Assembly (NCBI GenBank): GCA_023145275.1
Contig: JAGLEB010000047.1
Span: 1-22,322, forward strand
DNA from: Flavobacteriales bacterium
GTDB lineage: Bacteria; Bacteroidota; Bacteroidia; Flavobacteriales; JADGDT01
Reading direction: 5' to 3'
Length of the DNA: 22,322 nucleotides
Shown here: piece after piece, positions 8,362-15,440 of the stretch
Layout: each line of letters opens with the position of its first letter
Numbering within the stretch: position 1 is the first letter of the stretch
Position numbers and translations under genes: made by a program
Notes under the pieces: model-generated
Told to the model about the DNA's origin: nothing
The model's database searches: none
Seen by the model: only the letters and a program-made list of their open reading frames with translations

Positions 8362-8415
8362 CTATATAGTTGATAAAATCTGTTTAATTAGGCTCACAAT
8401 TATTACTTTAATTCC

Positions 8416-8423
8416 TACTTTTG
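8416..8423 (+). promoter_or_regulatory. -7 box of the folK-deoxynucleoside kinase unit
   Basis: TACTTTTG is an exact TAnnTTTG match 28 bases before the ATG at 8451, leaving a leader of about 20 bases. This is the same spacing as the box at 486 before the peptidase gene. Confidence 0.5.
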
Positions 8424-8450
8424 CTCTCCACAGGAAATAATTGAAGTTTG

Positions 8451-8939
8451 ATGCATGAGATTTATATTATAATGGGCTCTAATATTGGCGACAAGCGCCA
8501 ATTTATTGATAGTGCTTCAGGTGAAATTATTTCTAAAATAGGAAGGATTACAAAATATTCCTCATTTTATCAAACCTCACCTTGGGGTTTCGAAAGTGAA
8601 GATGAATTTGTAAACAAAGTTATTTGTGTAAAATCTGATGTTGAACCGTTAGAGGTAATGATAAGGCTACTTGAGATTGAGAATGCGCTTGGCAGAGAAA
8701 GGAGTGATGATGTTAGTGGTTATCATTCAAGAACCATAGATTTAGATATCCTTTTGATTGACGATTTAATACTGAGTACTGAGAAACTTATTGTTCCCCA
8801 TCCCCGTATGCAGGAACGAAAATTTGTACTTGTACCTTTAAATGAAATTGCTGCAGATGTAATTCATCCTATTGCCAAGATGACTATTTCTGAATTACTT
8901 AACTCTTGCAGCGATAAGGAGAGTGTAATAAAATTATAA
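8451..8939 (+). CDS. folK: 2-amino-4-hydroxy-6-hydroxymethyldihydropteridine pyrophosphokinase (HPPK)
   Basis: HPPK transfers pyrophosphate from ATP to hydroxymethyl-dihydropterin in folate synthesis. The 162-residue protein carries the N-terminal MGSNIGD (8-14), FYQTSPWG (39-46), and the magnesium-binding YHSRTIDLDILLIDD (91-105) with aspartates D97 and D99, which match D95 and D97 of E. coli. The C-terminal signature PHPRMQERKFVLVPL is at about 116-130. An in-frame TTG directly precedes this ATG (8448); I chose the ATG because it is the stronger codon and leaves a normal N-terminus. The deoxynucleoside kinase gene starts 19 bases after the stop, so both are likely in one transcript. Confidence 0.95.
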   Translation: MHEIYIIMGSNIGDKRQFIDSASGEIISKIGRITKYSSFYQTSPWGFESEDEFVNKVICVKSDVEPLEVMIRLLEIENALGRERSDDVSGYHSRTIDLDILLIDDLILSTEKLIVPHPRMQERKFVLVPLNEIAADVIHPIAKMTISELLNSCSDKESVIKL

Positions 8940-8958
8940 AATTATAAGCTTGTAAATA

Positions 8959-9594
8959 ATGCAGCATAATTTCATTGCAATAGAAGGGAATATTGGATCT
9001 GGAAAGACATCGTTAAGTACTATGATATCTGCCGGATTTGGAGCTAAACTTATTGTTGAGCAGTTTGCCGACAATCCATTTCTCCCTAAATTTTATGAAG
9101 ACCCAAAAAAGTATGCTTTCCCACTAGAAATGTCCTTCCTTGCCGAAAGATATCAGCAGCTAAGTGAAGAAACATCTCAGCTTGATCTTTTTTCTCCTTT
9201 CATTATTTCTGATTACTATATGTTTAAGTCTTTGATTTTTGCTGAGGTGACTTTGGAACCTGAAGAATACGAGTTGTATAGAAAACTATTCTTTATGATG
9301 TACAACAATCTGACTAAACCAGATTTATTTGTATATCTACACCAAAACACAGATAGATTGCTCGAAAATATTCAGAAAAGAGGACGGTTATATGAGCAAG
9401 ATATTCAAGCAAAGTACCTTGAGGATATTCATAAAGGTTACCTAGATTTTATAAGAAAACAGCCCGATATGAAGATTCTTGTTCTAGATATTAGTAATGT
9501 TGATTTTGTGAAAAACACTGAGGACTATAAAAAGATAACAAAGCTGATATTAAATACACAGTTCAAAGATAATTACACTTTTGTCAGCCTATAA
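8959..9594 (+). CDS. Deoxynucleoside kinase (deoxyadenosine/deoxyguanosine kinase family)
   Basis: This 211-residue enzyme would phosphorylate a deoxynucleoside with ATP in the salvage pathway. The P-loop GNIGSGKTS is at residues 10-18. The glutamate after the first strand (E34 in VEQFADNPFL) fits the conserved base/sugar-binding region. SDYYMFKS (about 89-96) stands where the DRS/ERS motif lies in dNK enzymes, and KRGRLYEQDI (about 134-143) is the arginine-rich LID. The protein follows folK by 19 bases. I recall the two functions being linked or fused in Bacteroidota, which makes the pairing expected. Substrate choice (dA, dG, dC or dT) cannot be decided from the sequence. Confidence 0.9.
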   Translation: MQHNFIAIEGNIGSGKTSLSTMISAGFGAKLIVEQFADNPFLPKFYEDPKKYAFPLEMSFLAERYQQLSEETSQLDLFSPFIISDYYMFKSLIFAEVTLEPEEYELYRKLFFMMYNNLTKPDLFVYLHQNTDRLLENIQKRGRLYEQDIQAKYLEDIHKGYLDFIRKQPDMKILVLDISNVDFVKNTEDYKKITKLILNTQFKDNYTFVSL

Positions 9595-9942
9595 AGTCTT
9601 CTAAATATTCCGTTATTCTTAATATTAAAATATAAAACTTGTAAATACTGTTATATCTAGTAAGTTACTATCTTACATAGTGACGTTATTTTGTGCGAGA
9701 TAGTTTTAGACTGATACTTTGTTCGTGTTTAGATATTCTGCTGATTTTACACTACGATTAAAACGATATTTTAGATAAAAGCATGGCTTTCTGAGATAAT
9801 AGATAGTCTATTACGAGATGAATATAAGCCATTTTCGTACTTCTAACTTACAGATTGACGATTCGGCAAATCGTAATGAATTAAGGTATATACTTTGTTA
9901 ATTGACTTATCTTTGTTCCACTAAATTAAATGGAATAAAGGG
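9595..9942. other. 348-base intergenic region with several small hairpins; no gene seen
   Basis: No open frame or tRNA is apparent. Three local inverted repeats are visible. GTTACTAT/ATAGTGAC spans 9664-9684. ATGGCTT (9783-9789) with AAGCCAT (9826-9832) encloses the nested hairpin TAATAGA/TCTATTA (9797-9813). ACGATT/AATCGT lies at 9858-9874. None is followed by a T-run, so no clear terminator for the kinase gene is present. The promoter of the downstream dehydrogenase lies at the right end. Confidence 0.5.
9908..9915 (+). promoter_or_regulatory. -7 box of the FAD/Fe-S dehydrogenase gene
   Basis: TATCTTTG matches TAnnTTTG exactly, 27 bases before the ATG at 9943. The spacing is almost the same as for the boxes at 486 and 8416, which strengthens all three. 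Confidence 0.55.
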
Positions 9943-12855
9943 ATGCAAAACGAGTTAATAAAATTAGGAGAATCAATAAAAGGAGATATTTTTTTAGATG
10001 AATTTCAAAAGATAATATATTCTACGGATGCTTCGGCATATAGAGAAAAACCTATTGCGATTACTCGCCCTAAAGATAAAAGTGATTTACAAATAATCAT
10101 TGATTTTGCGATAAAACACAATGTTAATTTAATTCCTCGTGCTGCCGGGACTTCATTAGCAGGGCAGGTTGTGGGAAATGGTATTATTGTTGATATTTCT
10201 AAGCATTTTAATGAGATTATCGAGATAAATCCTGAAGAGAAATATGCAATTGTTGAACCGGGAGTTGTACGCGATGAATTAAATATTGCTGTAAAAAAGT
10301 ATGGTTTGTTTTTCGCTCCAGAAACTTCAACAGCTAATAGATGTATGATTGGCGGAATGCATGGGAATAATTCATGTGGGGCTAATGCATTGATTCACGG
10401 TAGCGTTAGAGAGCACGTTATATCATCGGAAGTTATCTTGAGTGATGGTTCTGAAGTTGAATTTAAGGATTTGACAAAAGAAGAGTTTGACGAAAAATTG
10501 AAGGGCAACACTCTAGAAAGTAAGTTATATACTAATATTTTCAACACACTTTGTTCTGAGGAGAATATTATTGAAATAGAAAGAGAATTTCCTGATAAGG
10601 CGATTAATAGACGAAACACTGGTTATGCTATTGACATGCTGATTGATAATCAAGTATTTTCTGATTCAAAAAAGCTTTTCAACTTTAATCAATTGTTAGC
10701 TGGTAGTGAGGGTACACTTGCCTTTACAACAAAGATTAAGGTTAATTTGGTAGATCTACCACCAGCTCATACCGGTTTAGTTTGTGTTCATATAGATTCA
10801 GTTGTTGAATCGGCAAAAGCTAATTTGATAGCATTGAAATTAAAACCAAATGCTGTAGAGTTGATGGATAATATTATTATCAACCTTACAAAGGATAATA
10901 TTACTCAAAGCAAGAATAGATTTTTTATTCAGGGCGATCCTGGAGCATTATTGATAGTGGAGTTCAGTAAAGACTCTAAAGAAGAGTTAGAGCAAGTAGC
11001 TAAAAAACTCGAGGCTGATTTAAGAGCGCAAGGCTTAGGCTACCATTTTCCTCTTTTAGTAGGTGATGATGTGAAAAAAGTATGGGATTTACGTAAAGCG
11101 GGATTAGGGGTTTTAGGTAATATGCCTGGAGATGCAAAACCTGCTCCTGTTGTGGAAGACACAACTGTAAAGCCCGAAGATTTACCTGCATATTTAGAAG
11201 ATGTTCAAGTAATATTGGATAAGAGAAAGTTAGAAAGTGTGTACTATGCACATATTTCAACTGGCGAAATACATATTAGACCCGTATTAAATTTAAAGAC
11301 TGTTGAAGGTCGTGACATGTTTAAAACAATAGCTCTTGACTTTGCAGAACTTGTAAAAAAATATCGAGGGTCCTTAAGTGGAGAACACGGCGATGGAAGA
11401 TTGAGAGGCGAATTTATTCCTTTTATGATTGGGAAAAAGAATTATGCATTGCTCGAGGAACTTAAGAAAACGTGGGATCCTAATGGGATTTTCAATCGCG
11501 ATAAGATTGTAAATACTCCCTCTATGAATACCTTTTTGCGTTATGACGAGAGTTATAAAAAGCAGGATATTAAAACAGTTTTTGATTTTTCTAAAACAGA
11601 AGGATTTCAGAAAGCTGTGGAGAAATGTAATGGATCTGGAGATTGTAGAAAGAGCCATATTATTGGGGGGACAATGTGTCCAAGTTATCAGGCATCAAAG
11701 AATGAAAGTCAAACAACTCGTGCAAGAGCAAATATTCTTCGCGAATATATGTCACATTCAGATAAGGAAAATCCACTAGATCATAAAGAGATATACGATG
11801 TGATGGATTTATGCTTGAGCTGTAAGGCTTGTAAGTCTGAATGTCCTTCGAATGTTGATATTACTAAGCTTAAAGCAGAATTTCTCCAACATTATTACGA
11901 TGATCACGGTGTGCCAATGCGTACAAGAATGATTGCTTATAATCCTGCAATAAATAAACTTATAAGCCCTATTTCTGCTATTTCAAATTTTGTACTTGAC
12001 TTTCCTGTGATAGGAGGGATGATAACTTCGATGATTGGGTTTACTCCAAAAAGAAAAGTTCCTCATGTACATAGTGCTACAGTAACTAAGTATCATAAGA
12101 AACTAAGTCAGAATGCTGGAACAAAAGGTAAGGTATACTTGTTTAACGATGAGTTTACAAACTACAACGATCCTGATGTTGGTATTTATGCAATTAGATT
12201 GTTTAATGCCTTAGGTTATGAGGTTGTAATACCTAAGCACAGAGATTCAGCTAGGACTTTCTTGAGTAAAGGAATGATCAGAGAAGCTAAAAACTATGCA
12301 GTAGATAATGTTCTATTGTTGAAGGATTTAGTAAGCGAAGAAACTCCTTTGATAGGGGTAGAACCATCTGCTATTCTTGGGTTTAGAGATGAGTATCCTG
12401 AATTGGTTGGGAAGGATTTACAGGCAGAAGCAAGAGAACTTGGAAAAAATGCTCTATTATTCGAAGAGTGGTTTATGAGGGAAGTAAAGAAAGGAAATAT
12501 TTCAAAAGATAGCTTTACCGAACTTGAGAAGATGACTAAGCTTCATGGACATTGTCACCAAAAAGCTGTTGCCTCAACACAGAATACTTTAGAAATGTTG
12601 AATTTCCCTATGAATTATAGGGCAGAGGAGATTCCAAGTGGATGTTGTGGTATGGCCGGGTCATTTGGTTATGAAAAAGAACATTACGATTTGTCAATGG
12701 CAATTGGTGAGTTAGTATTATTCCCAGCAGTTAGAGAAGCTGCTGCTGAGGTTGAAATTGCTGCCCCTGGTACAAGTTGTCGCCATCAGATTAAAGATGG
12801 TACGGGCGAAGTCGCAAATCATCCTATTGCTATAATGTATAATGCTTTGAAGTAG
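9943..12855 (+). CDS. FAD- and 4Fe-4S-dependent D-2-hydroxyacid dehydrogenase (YdiJ/GlcD-GlpC fusion type)
   Basis: A 970-residue fusion of three modules. Residues about 35-270 are a PCMH-type FAD domain (PRAAGTSLAGQ at 65-75, GNNSCGANALIHGSVREH around 141-158). Residues 270-525 are the C-terminal FAD-oxidase domain with H437, H444 and SGEHGDGRLRGEF (479-491). The Fe-S part has CxxCxxCxxxC (C624, C627, C630, C634) and an additional cysteine cluster at C562, C568 and C579. The GlpC-like CCG module includes C871, C901-C902 and C946. This architecture is that of YdiJ, linked to oxidation of D-2-hydroxyglutarate or D-lactate with electrons passed to the respiratory chain. The exact substrate is inferred only. 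Own promoter at 9908; no Shine-Dalgarno. Confidence 0.92.
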   Translation: MQNELIKLGESIKGDIFLDEFQKIIYSTDASAYREKPIAITRPKDKSDLQIIIDFAIKHNVNLIPRAAGTSLAGQVVGNGIIVDISKHFNEIIEINPEEKYAIVEPGVVRDELNIAVKKYGLFFAPETSTANRCMIGGMHGNNSCGANALIHGSVREHVISSEVILSDGSEVEFKDLTKEEFDEKLKGNTLESKLYTNIFNTLCSEENIIEIEREFPDKAINRRNTGYAIDMLIDNQVFSDSKKLFNFNQLLAGSEGTLAFTTKIKVNLVDLPPAHTGLVCVHIDSVVESAKANLIALKLKPNAVELMDNIIINLTKDNITQSKNRFFIQGDPGALLIVEFSKDSKEELEQVAKKLEADLRAQGLGYHFPLLVGDDVKKVWDLRKAGLGVLGNMPGDAKPAPVVEDTTVKPEDLPAYLEDVQVILDKRKLESVYYAHISTGEIHIRPVLNLKTVEGRDMFKTIALDFAELVKKYRGSLSGEHGDGRLRGEFIPFMIGKKNYALLEELKKTWDPNGIFNRDKIVNTPSMNTFLRYDESYKKQDIKTVFDFSKTEGFQKAVEKCNGSGDCRKSHIIGGTMCPSYQASKNESQTTRARANILREYMSHSDKENPLDHKEIYDVMDLCLSCKACKSECPSNVDITKLKAEFLQHYYDDHGVPMRTRMIAYNPAINKLISPISAISNFVLDFPVIGGMITSMIGFTPKRKVPHVHSATVTKYHKKLSQNAGTKGKVYLFNDEFTNYNDPDVGIYAIRLFNALGYEVVIPKHRDSARTFLSKGMIREAKNYAVDNVLLLKDLVSEETPLIGVEPSAILGFRDEYPELVGKDLQAEARELGKNALLFEEWFMREVKKGNISKDSFTELEKMTKLHGHCHQKAVASTQNTLEMLNFPMNYRAEEIPSGCCGMAGSFGYEKEHYDLSMAIGELVLFPAVREAAAEVEIAAPGTSCRHQIKDGTGEVANHPIAIMYNALK

Positions 12856-12880
12856 ATAGTTCACCTTTTTTTTAGTAACT

Positions 12881-12926
12881 TTAGCTAATACCTTAAATCC
12901 ATTTGTAGATTTAAGGTATTAGCTAA
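12881..12926. repeat. Perfect 19-bp hairpin between the dehydrogenase and NTF2-like genes
   Basis: TTAGCTAATACCTTAAATC (12881-12899) is followed by an 8-base loop and its exact reverse complement (12908-12926). The ATG of the next gene is 12 bases downstream. No T-run follows on the plus strand (TAAAACTG), although a run of nine Ts precedes it (12866-12873 area), so it is not a normal plus-strand terminator. In mRNA it would form a very stable stem next to the next start codon. Confidence 0.8.
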
Positions 12927-12937
12927 TAAAACTGATT

Positions 12938-13399
12938 ATGAGCAATAAGGCATTAATAGCAAAATTCTTTGAAGGGTTAAAACAGCAGGACTTAGATATG
13001 ATGCTGAGTTGTTATCATGAAAATATTATTTTCAGCGACCCCGCTTTTGGAATACTTAGGAAGGAAAAAGTATTTACTATGTGGAAAAAGATACTTAAAG
13101 AGCCTAGAGATTTGCGTATTGAATACAGCTCAATCGAAGCTGATGAAGAAAATGGAAGTGCCAAATGGGAAGCATGGTATTCATTTAGTGTTACTGGGAA
13201 ATTGGTACATAATAAGATAGAATCTAGGTTTGTTTTTAAGGATAACTTGATTGCCGAACAACACGATAGCTTCTTTCTGCGAAAATGGGCGGCCCAAGCA
13301 TTTGGGTTAAAAGGTAGGCTGATAGGTGGAACTTCTTATTTTCGTGAACGGATACAGCATTTTACTATGAAAGCACTTGAAAGGTTTAATAAGAAGTAA
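12938..13399 (+). CDS. NTF2-like/SnoaL-like fold protein
   Basis: 153 residues with the look of the SnoaL/ketosteroid-isomerase-like NTF2 superfamily. An N-terminal helix pair (KALIAKFFEGLKQQDLDMMLSCYHENIIFSDPAFG) leads into the first strand. The central strand AKWEAWYSFSVTGKLVHNKIESRFVFKDNLIAEQHDSF follows, in which W-x-Y and the late HDSF are typical of the curved sheet. The C-terminal third (RKWAAQAFGLKGRLIGG...FNKK) is basic and less typical. Such proteins range from isomerases to small-ligand binders, so no function is assigned. The gene follows the dehydrogenase by 82 bases with a perfect hairpin between. It ends tail to tail with trmN6. Confidence 0.75.
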   Translation: MSNKALIAKFFEGLKQQDLDMMLSCYHENIIFSDPAFGILRKEKVFTMWKKILKEPRDLRIEYSSIEADEENGSAKWEAWYSFSVTGKLVHNKIESRFVFKDNLIAEQHDSFFLRKWAAQAFGLKGRLIGGTSYFRERIQHFTMKALERFNKK

Positions 13400-13419
13400 T
13401 TGTAATAACCCAATTACTT
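13394..13419. terminator. Weak bidirectional hairpin between convergent genes
   Basis: AAGTAATTG (13394-13402) pairs perfectly with CAATTACTT (13411-13419) around an 8-base loop, and the stop codon of the NTF2-like gene lies in the left arm. No long T-run follows on either strand, so termination strength is uncertain. It lies between the convergent NTF2-like and trmN6 genes, where a terminator is expected. Confidence 0.4.
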
Positions 13420-13433
13420 TGATATATAATAGG

Positions 13434-14126
13434 CTACATTTTTAAATAGAAATCTTTAGTAAGCTCAATGTACTCTTTTGTGTAAAGATGTCTCGAAATC
13501 TCTATAATCAATAAGTCTTCTGCTGTCTGTAATTTTGCAAATTGTAATTCTATTAAACTGCGTTTTATTTGCGTGTTTTCTGTGCCTTTTACTCGAGTTA
13601 TTTTGCTTGGGTACAATTTGTTCAATTTGGCAATACCAATGAAAGATACTTCTGCATCGAAAGGGATAATAAATGAAGCTCTTCCGTTTTCTGATAAGTT
13701 TTTAGATGTAAAAGATAATAGTTCCGAAAAGCTCAAGCTGTCGGTATGTCTAGCTAAATTTCTGTTTTTATCAGTGGCTTTATAGGAGTTAATAAAGAAT
13801 GGGGGGTTACTAACTATTAAGTCAAATGTGTTGTTAGGAGTATAATCTTGAAGGCTGGAATGAGTAGCTGAAATACGATGACCCCAAGTAGAATTTTCGA
13901 AATTCTCATTAGCCTGATGATAGGCATCTTCTTCTATCTCTATTGCGCAAACTGTAGTATTGCTTCTCTGAGCAAGCATAAGTGAAATTACGCCTGTTCC
14001 TGTTCCTATATCTAAAGAATTTCTAACATTTTCAACGTTAACCCACGCGCCAAGTAAAACTCCGTCGGTACCTACTTTCATAGATGTTTTATCTTGTTGT
14101 ATAGTAAACTGTTTAAACTGGAACAT
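13434..14126 (-). CDS. trmN6: tRNA1(Val) (adenine37-N6)-methyltransferase, TrmN6/YfiC family
   Basis: A 230-residue Rossmann-fold methyltransferase using S-adenosylmethionine. The N-terminal FKQFTIQQDKTSMKVGTDGVLLG matches the conserved YfiC opening. The SAM loop DIGTGTGVISLML begins at about residue 39, an acidic residue follows the second strand (AIEIEED), and the catalytic NPPF lies at about 107-110, the N6-adenine form of the NPPY motif. The frame can also start at a GTG three bases upstream (14129); I chose the ATG. It is the last gene of rpsP-rimM-trmN6, 74 bases after rimM, with a long hairpin in that gap. The position normally held by trmD in proteobacterial rpsP operons is taken by this enzyme. 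Confidence 0.9.
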   Translation of the reverse strand: MFQFKQFTIQQDKTSMKVGTDGVLLGAWVNVENVRNSLDIGTGTGVISLMLAQRSNTTVCAIEIEEDAYHQANENFENSTWGHRISATHSSLQDYTPNNTFDLIVSNPPFFINSYKATDKNRNLARHTDSLSFSELLSFTSKNLSENGRASFIIPFDAEVSFIGIAKLNKLYPSKITRVKGTENTQIKRSLIELQFAKLQTAEDLLIIEISRHLYTKEYIELTKDFYLKM

Positions 14127-14148
14127 CACAATTATGTAGCTGTGCAGT

Positions 14149-14198
14149 TGTTTGTTGTTTAGTTGTCAGCTCAACAGAAGACAGCTAAACAACAAGCA
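14149..14198. repeat. Long hairpin between rimM and trmN6
   Basis: TTGTTGTTTAGTTGTC (14152-14167) pairs with GACAGCTAAACAACAA (14180-14195): 16 positions with a single T-G wobble, extendable by three more pairs, 12-base loop. It is not followed by a T-run in the minus-strand direction, so it is more likely a processing, stabilising or attenuating structure than a simple terminator. Confidence 0.7.
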
Positions 14199-14200
14199 TC

Positions 14201-14722
14201 CTACATGTAAAGATCTAACAATCCATCAGGAGTTTCAATCTCTACTCTTTTATTTTCTTTGTCAACCTTCTTAACCATAGCATCCATAGGAATCATAATT
14301 TCAGTTCCATTATTGTCTACTATCAGCATAGTCTGAGCATTTGAGTCGTCAACCAATTTCACGTCTCCAATGTTTCCGTGTTTAGTATCAACAACTTCAT
14401 ATCCTACTATCTCGTGATAATAGTAAGCATCGTCGTCAAGTTCTGGAAGGAATTCTATAGGTAAGAAGAGCTCAGATTTCATAATTCTATCTGCTTGTTC
14501 TTCAGTGTCTACACCTTCAAAATGAACTTTCATGAATCCTTTGTTCGTAAAGCTACTGCGTTCAAAAAAATATGGAACCAAATCTTCCCCGTGAGCGAGA
14601 AAGATTGATTCCAAATCTTCGTATTGTTCAGGTACGTCAGTATCTAATTTGATAATAACATCACCTTTGAACCCATGCTTACGGACGATCCACCCTACTA
14701 AAAAGCAATCCTCTTTAAGCAT
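14201..14722 (-). CDS. rimM: Ribosome maturation factor RimM
   Basis: RimM binds ribosomal protein S19 and helps mature the head of the 30S subunit. The 173-residue protein has the two-domain layout: an N-terminal RimM barrel opening with FLVGWIVRKHGFKGDVIIK (7-25), and a C-terminal PRC-barrel from about residue 97 (YYYHEIVGYEVVD...GNIGDV...MLIV...EIMIPMDAMVKKVD). The last motif (IPM/IPF near 143) is a standard RimM landmark. It starts eight bases after the rpsP stop, so the two are translated from one message. Length is normal for the family. Confidence 0.95.
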   Translation of the reverse strand: MLKEDCFLVGWIVRKHGFKGDVIIKLDTDVPEQYEDLESIFLAHGEDLVPYFFERSSFTNKGFMKVHFEGVDTEEQADRIMKSELFLPIEFLPELDDDAYYYHEIVGYEVVDTKHGNIGDVKLVDDSNAQTMLIVDNNGTEIMIPMDAMVKKVDKENKRVEIETPDGLLDLYM

Positions 14723-14730
14723 AAAATAAT

Positions 14731-15249
14731 TTATTCTGCAGCTTCCTCAGTTCCTTCAGTAGCCTCCTCAGCAGGAGTTTCTTCTACAACAGGAGCATTT
14801 TTAGCAGCAATTGCTTCAGCACGCTTAGAACTTACTTCTTTATCTTTTGCAAGAGCAGCGTCTTTAGCATCAGATTTAGCTTTAGCGATAGAATCTGTAG
14901 TACCAGAAACCTTAGTATCTTTTTCAGACAACCATGCAGCAAATTTAGACGCTACTTGCTCTTCAGTTAAAGCACCTTTCTTCATTCCTTCTACTAGGTG
15001 TTTCTTCAATAAAGCTCCTTTGTAAGAAAGAATACGACGTGCAGTATCAGAAGGCTCAGCACCTTTCAATAACCACTCAACAGCTGAATCGAAGTTTAAT
15101 TCGATAGTTGCTGGGTTTGTAATTGGGTTATATGTTCCCAACTTCTCGATGAAACGACCATCACGTTTTGATCTTGAATCTGCTACCACGATGTGGTAAA
15201 ATGGACGAGCCTTACGCCCGTGTCTTTGCAATCTAATTCTAGTTGCCAT
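14731..15249 (-). CDS. rpsP: 30S ribosomal protein S16 with long acidic/alanine-rich tail
   Basis: S16 is an early-binding protein of the 30S subunit. The conserved body is residues 1 to about 82: MATRIRLQRHGRKARPFYHIVVADSR, then DGRFIEKLGTYNP and the AEPSDTARRIL segment. The protein continues to 172 residues, about twice the 82 residues of E. coli S16. The extension is helical and charged (Lys/Ala/Glu) and ends in an acidic run (VVEETPAEEATEGTEEAAE). Extended S16 proteins are common in Bacteroidota, so this is a lineage trait rather than a fusion. It heads the rpsP-rimM-trmN6 operon. The leader is about 110 bases long and highly structured, suggesting regulation at the RNA level. Confidence 0.97.
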   Translation of the reverse strand: MATRIRLQRHGRKARPFYHIVVADSRSKRDGRFIEKLGTYNPITNPATIELNFDSAVEWLLKGAEPSDTARRILSYKGALLKKHLVEGMKKGALTEEQVASKFAAWLSEKDTKVSGTTDSIAKAKSDAKDAALAKDKEVSSKRAEAIAAKNAPVVEETPAEEATEGTEEAAE

Positions 15250-15266
15250 AATGTATAATTATTTGT

Positions 15267-15302
15267 GGGTACTCGACCCTGTTATGTGAGGTACTCGACC
15301 TC
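15267..15302 (-). promoter_or_regulatory. Two tandem hairpins with identical loops in the rpsP 5' leader
   Basis: On the minus-strand RNA the first hairpin is GAGGU-CGAGU-ACCUC (15302-15288) and the second GGGU-CGAGU-ACCC (15279-15267). They share the loop CGAGU and an 11-base core, GGTCGAGTACC, repeated at a 22-base period, with an 8-base spacer between stems. The second hairpin ends 17 bases before the rpsP ATG. A further stem further upstream (GCTTTTC/GGAGAGC, about 15318-15338) belongs to the same leader. The arrangement fits a ribosomal-protein autoregulatory leader. Confidence 0.6.
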
Positions 15303-15366
15303 GATTAATTTTTAACATGCTCTCCGATAAATGAAAAGCTCGCCTACAATGATCTGTAAGCGGCTG

Positions 15367-15374
15367 CAAAAGTA
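15367..15374 (-). promoter_or_regulatory. -7 box of the rpsP operon
   Basis: The minus strand reads TACTTTTG, an exact TAnnTTTG match identical to the box before folK. Transcription would start near 15360, giving a leader of roughly 110 bases that contains the tandem hairpins. Confidence 0.6.
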
Positions 15375-15440
15375 GTGATTATTTTTTTAATGTGCTAATT
15401 TACATTTAGTCACGTGTTGATCCTAAGTCTGTAATTCTTA

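Noticed and set aside
8443..8450. GAAGTTTG with TTG at 8421-8423 and a 19-base spacer looks like a promoter
   Set aside because: The start site would fall inside folK, and the box has a G where the consensus T is needed. The exact box at 8416-8423 is better placed.
11000..11260. Minus-strand open frame inside the dehydrogenase gene, and similar long antisense frames elsewhere
   Set aside because: These are shadow frames of strong genes. Their translations show no motif and they have no promoter.
14731..14900. The acidic/alanine tail of S16 as a fused extra domain
   Set aside because: Low-complexity extended S16 tails are usual in Bacteroidota, and no separate domain is recognisable.
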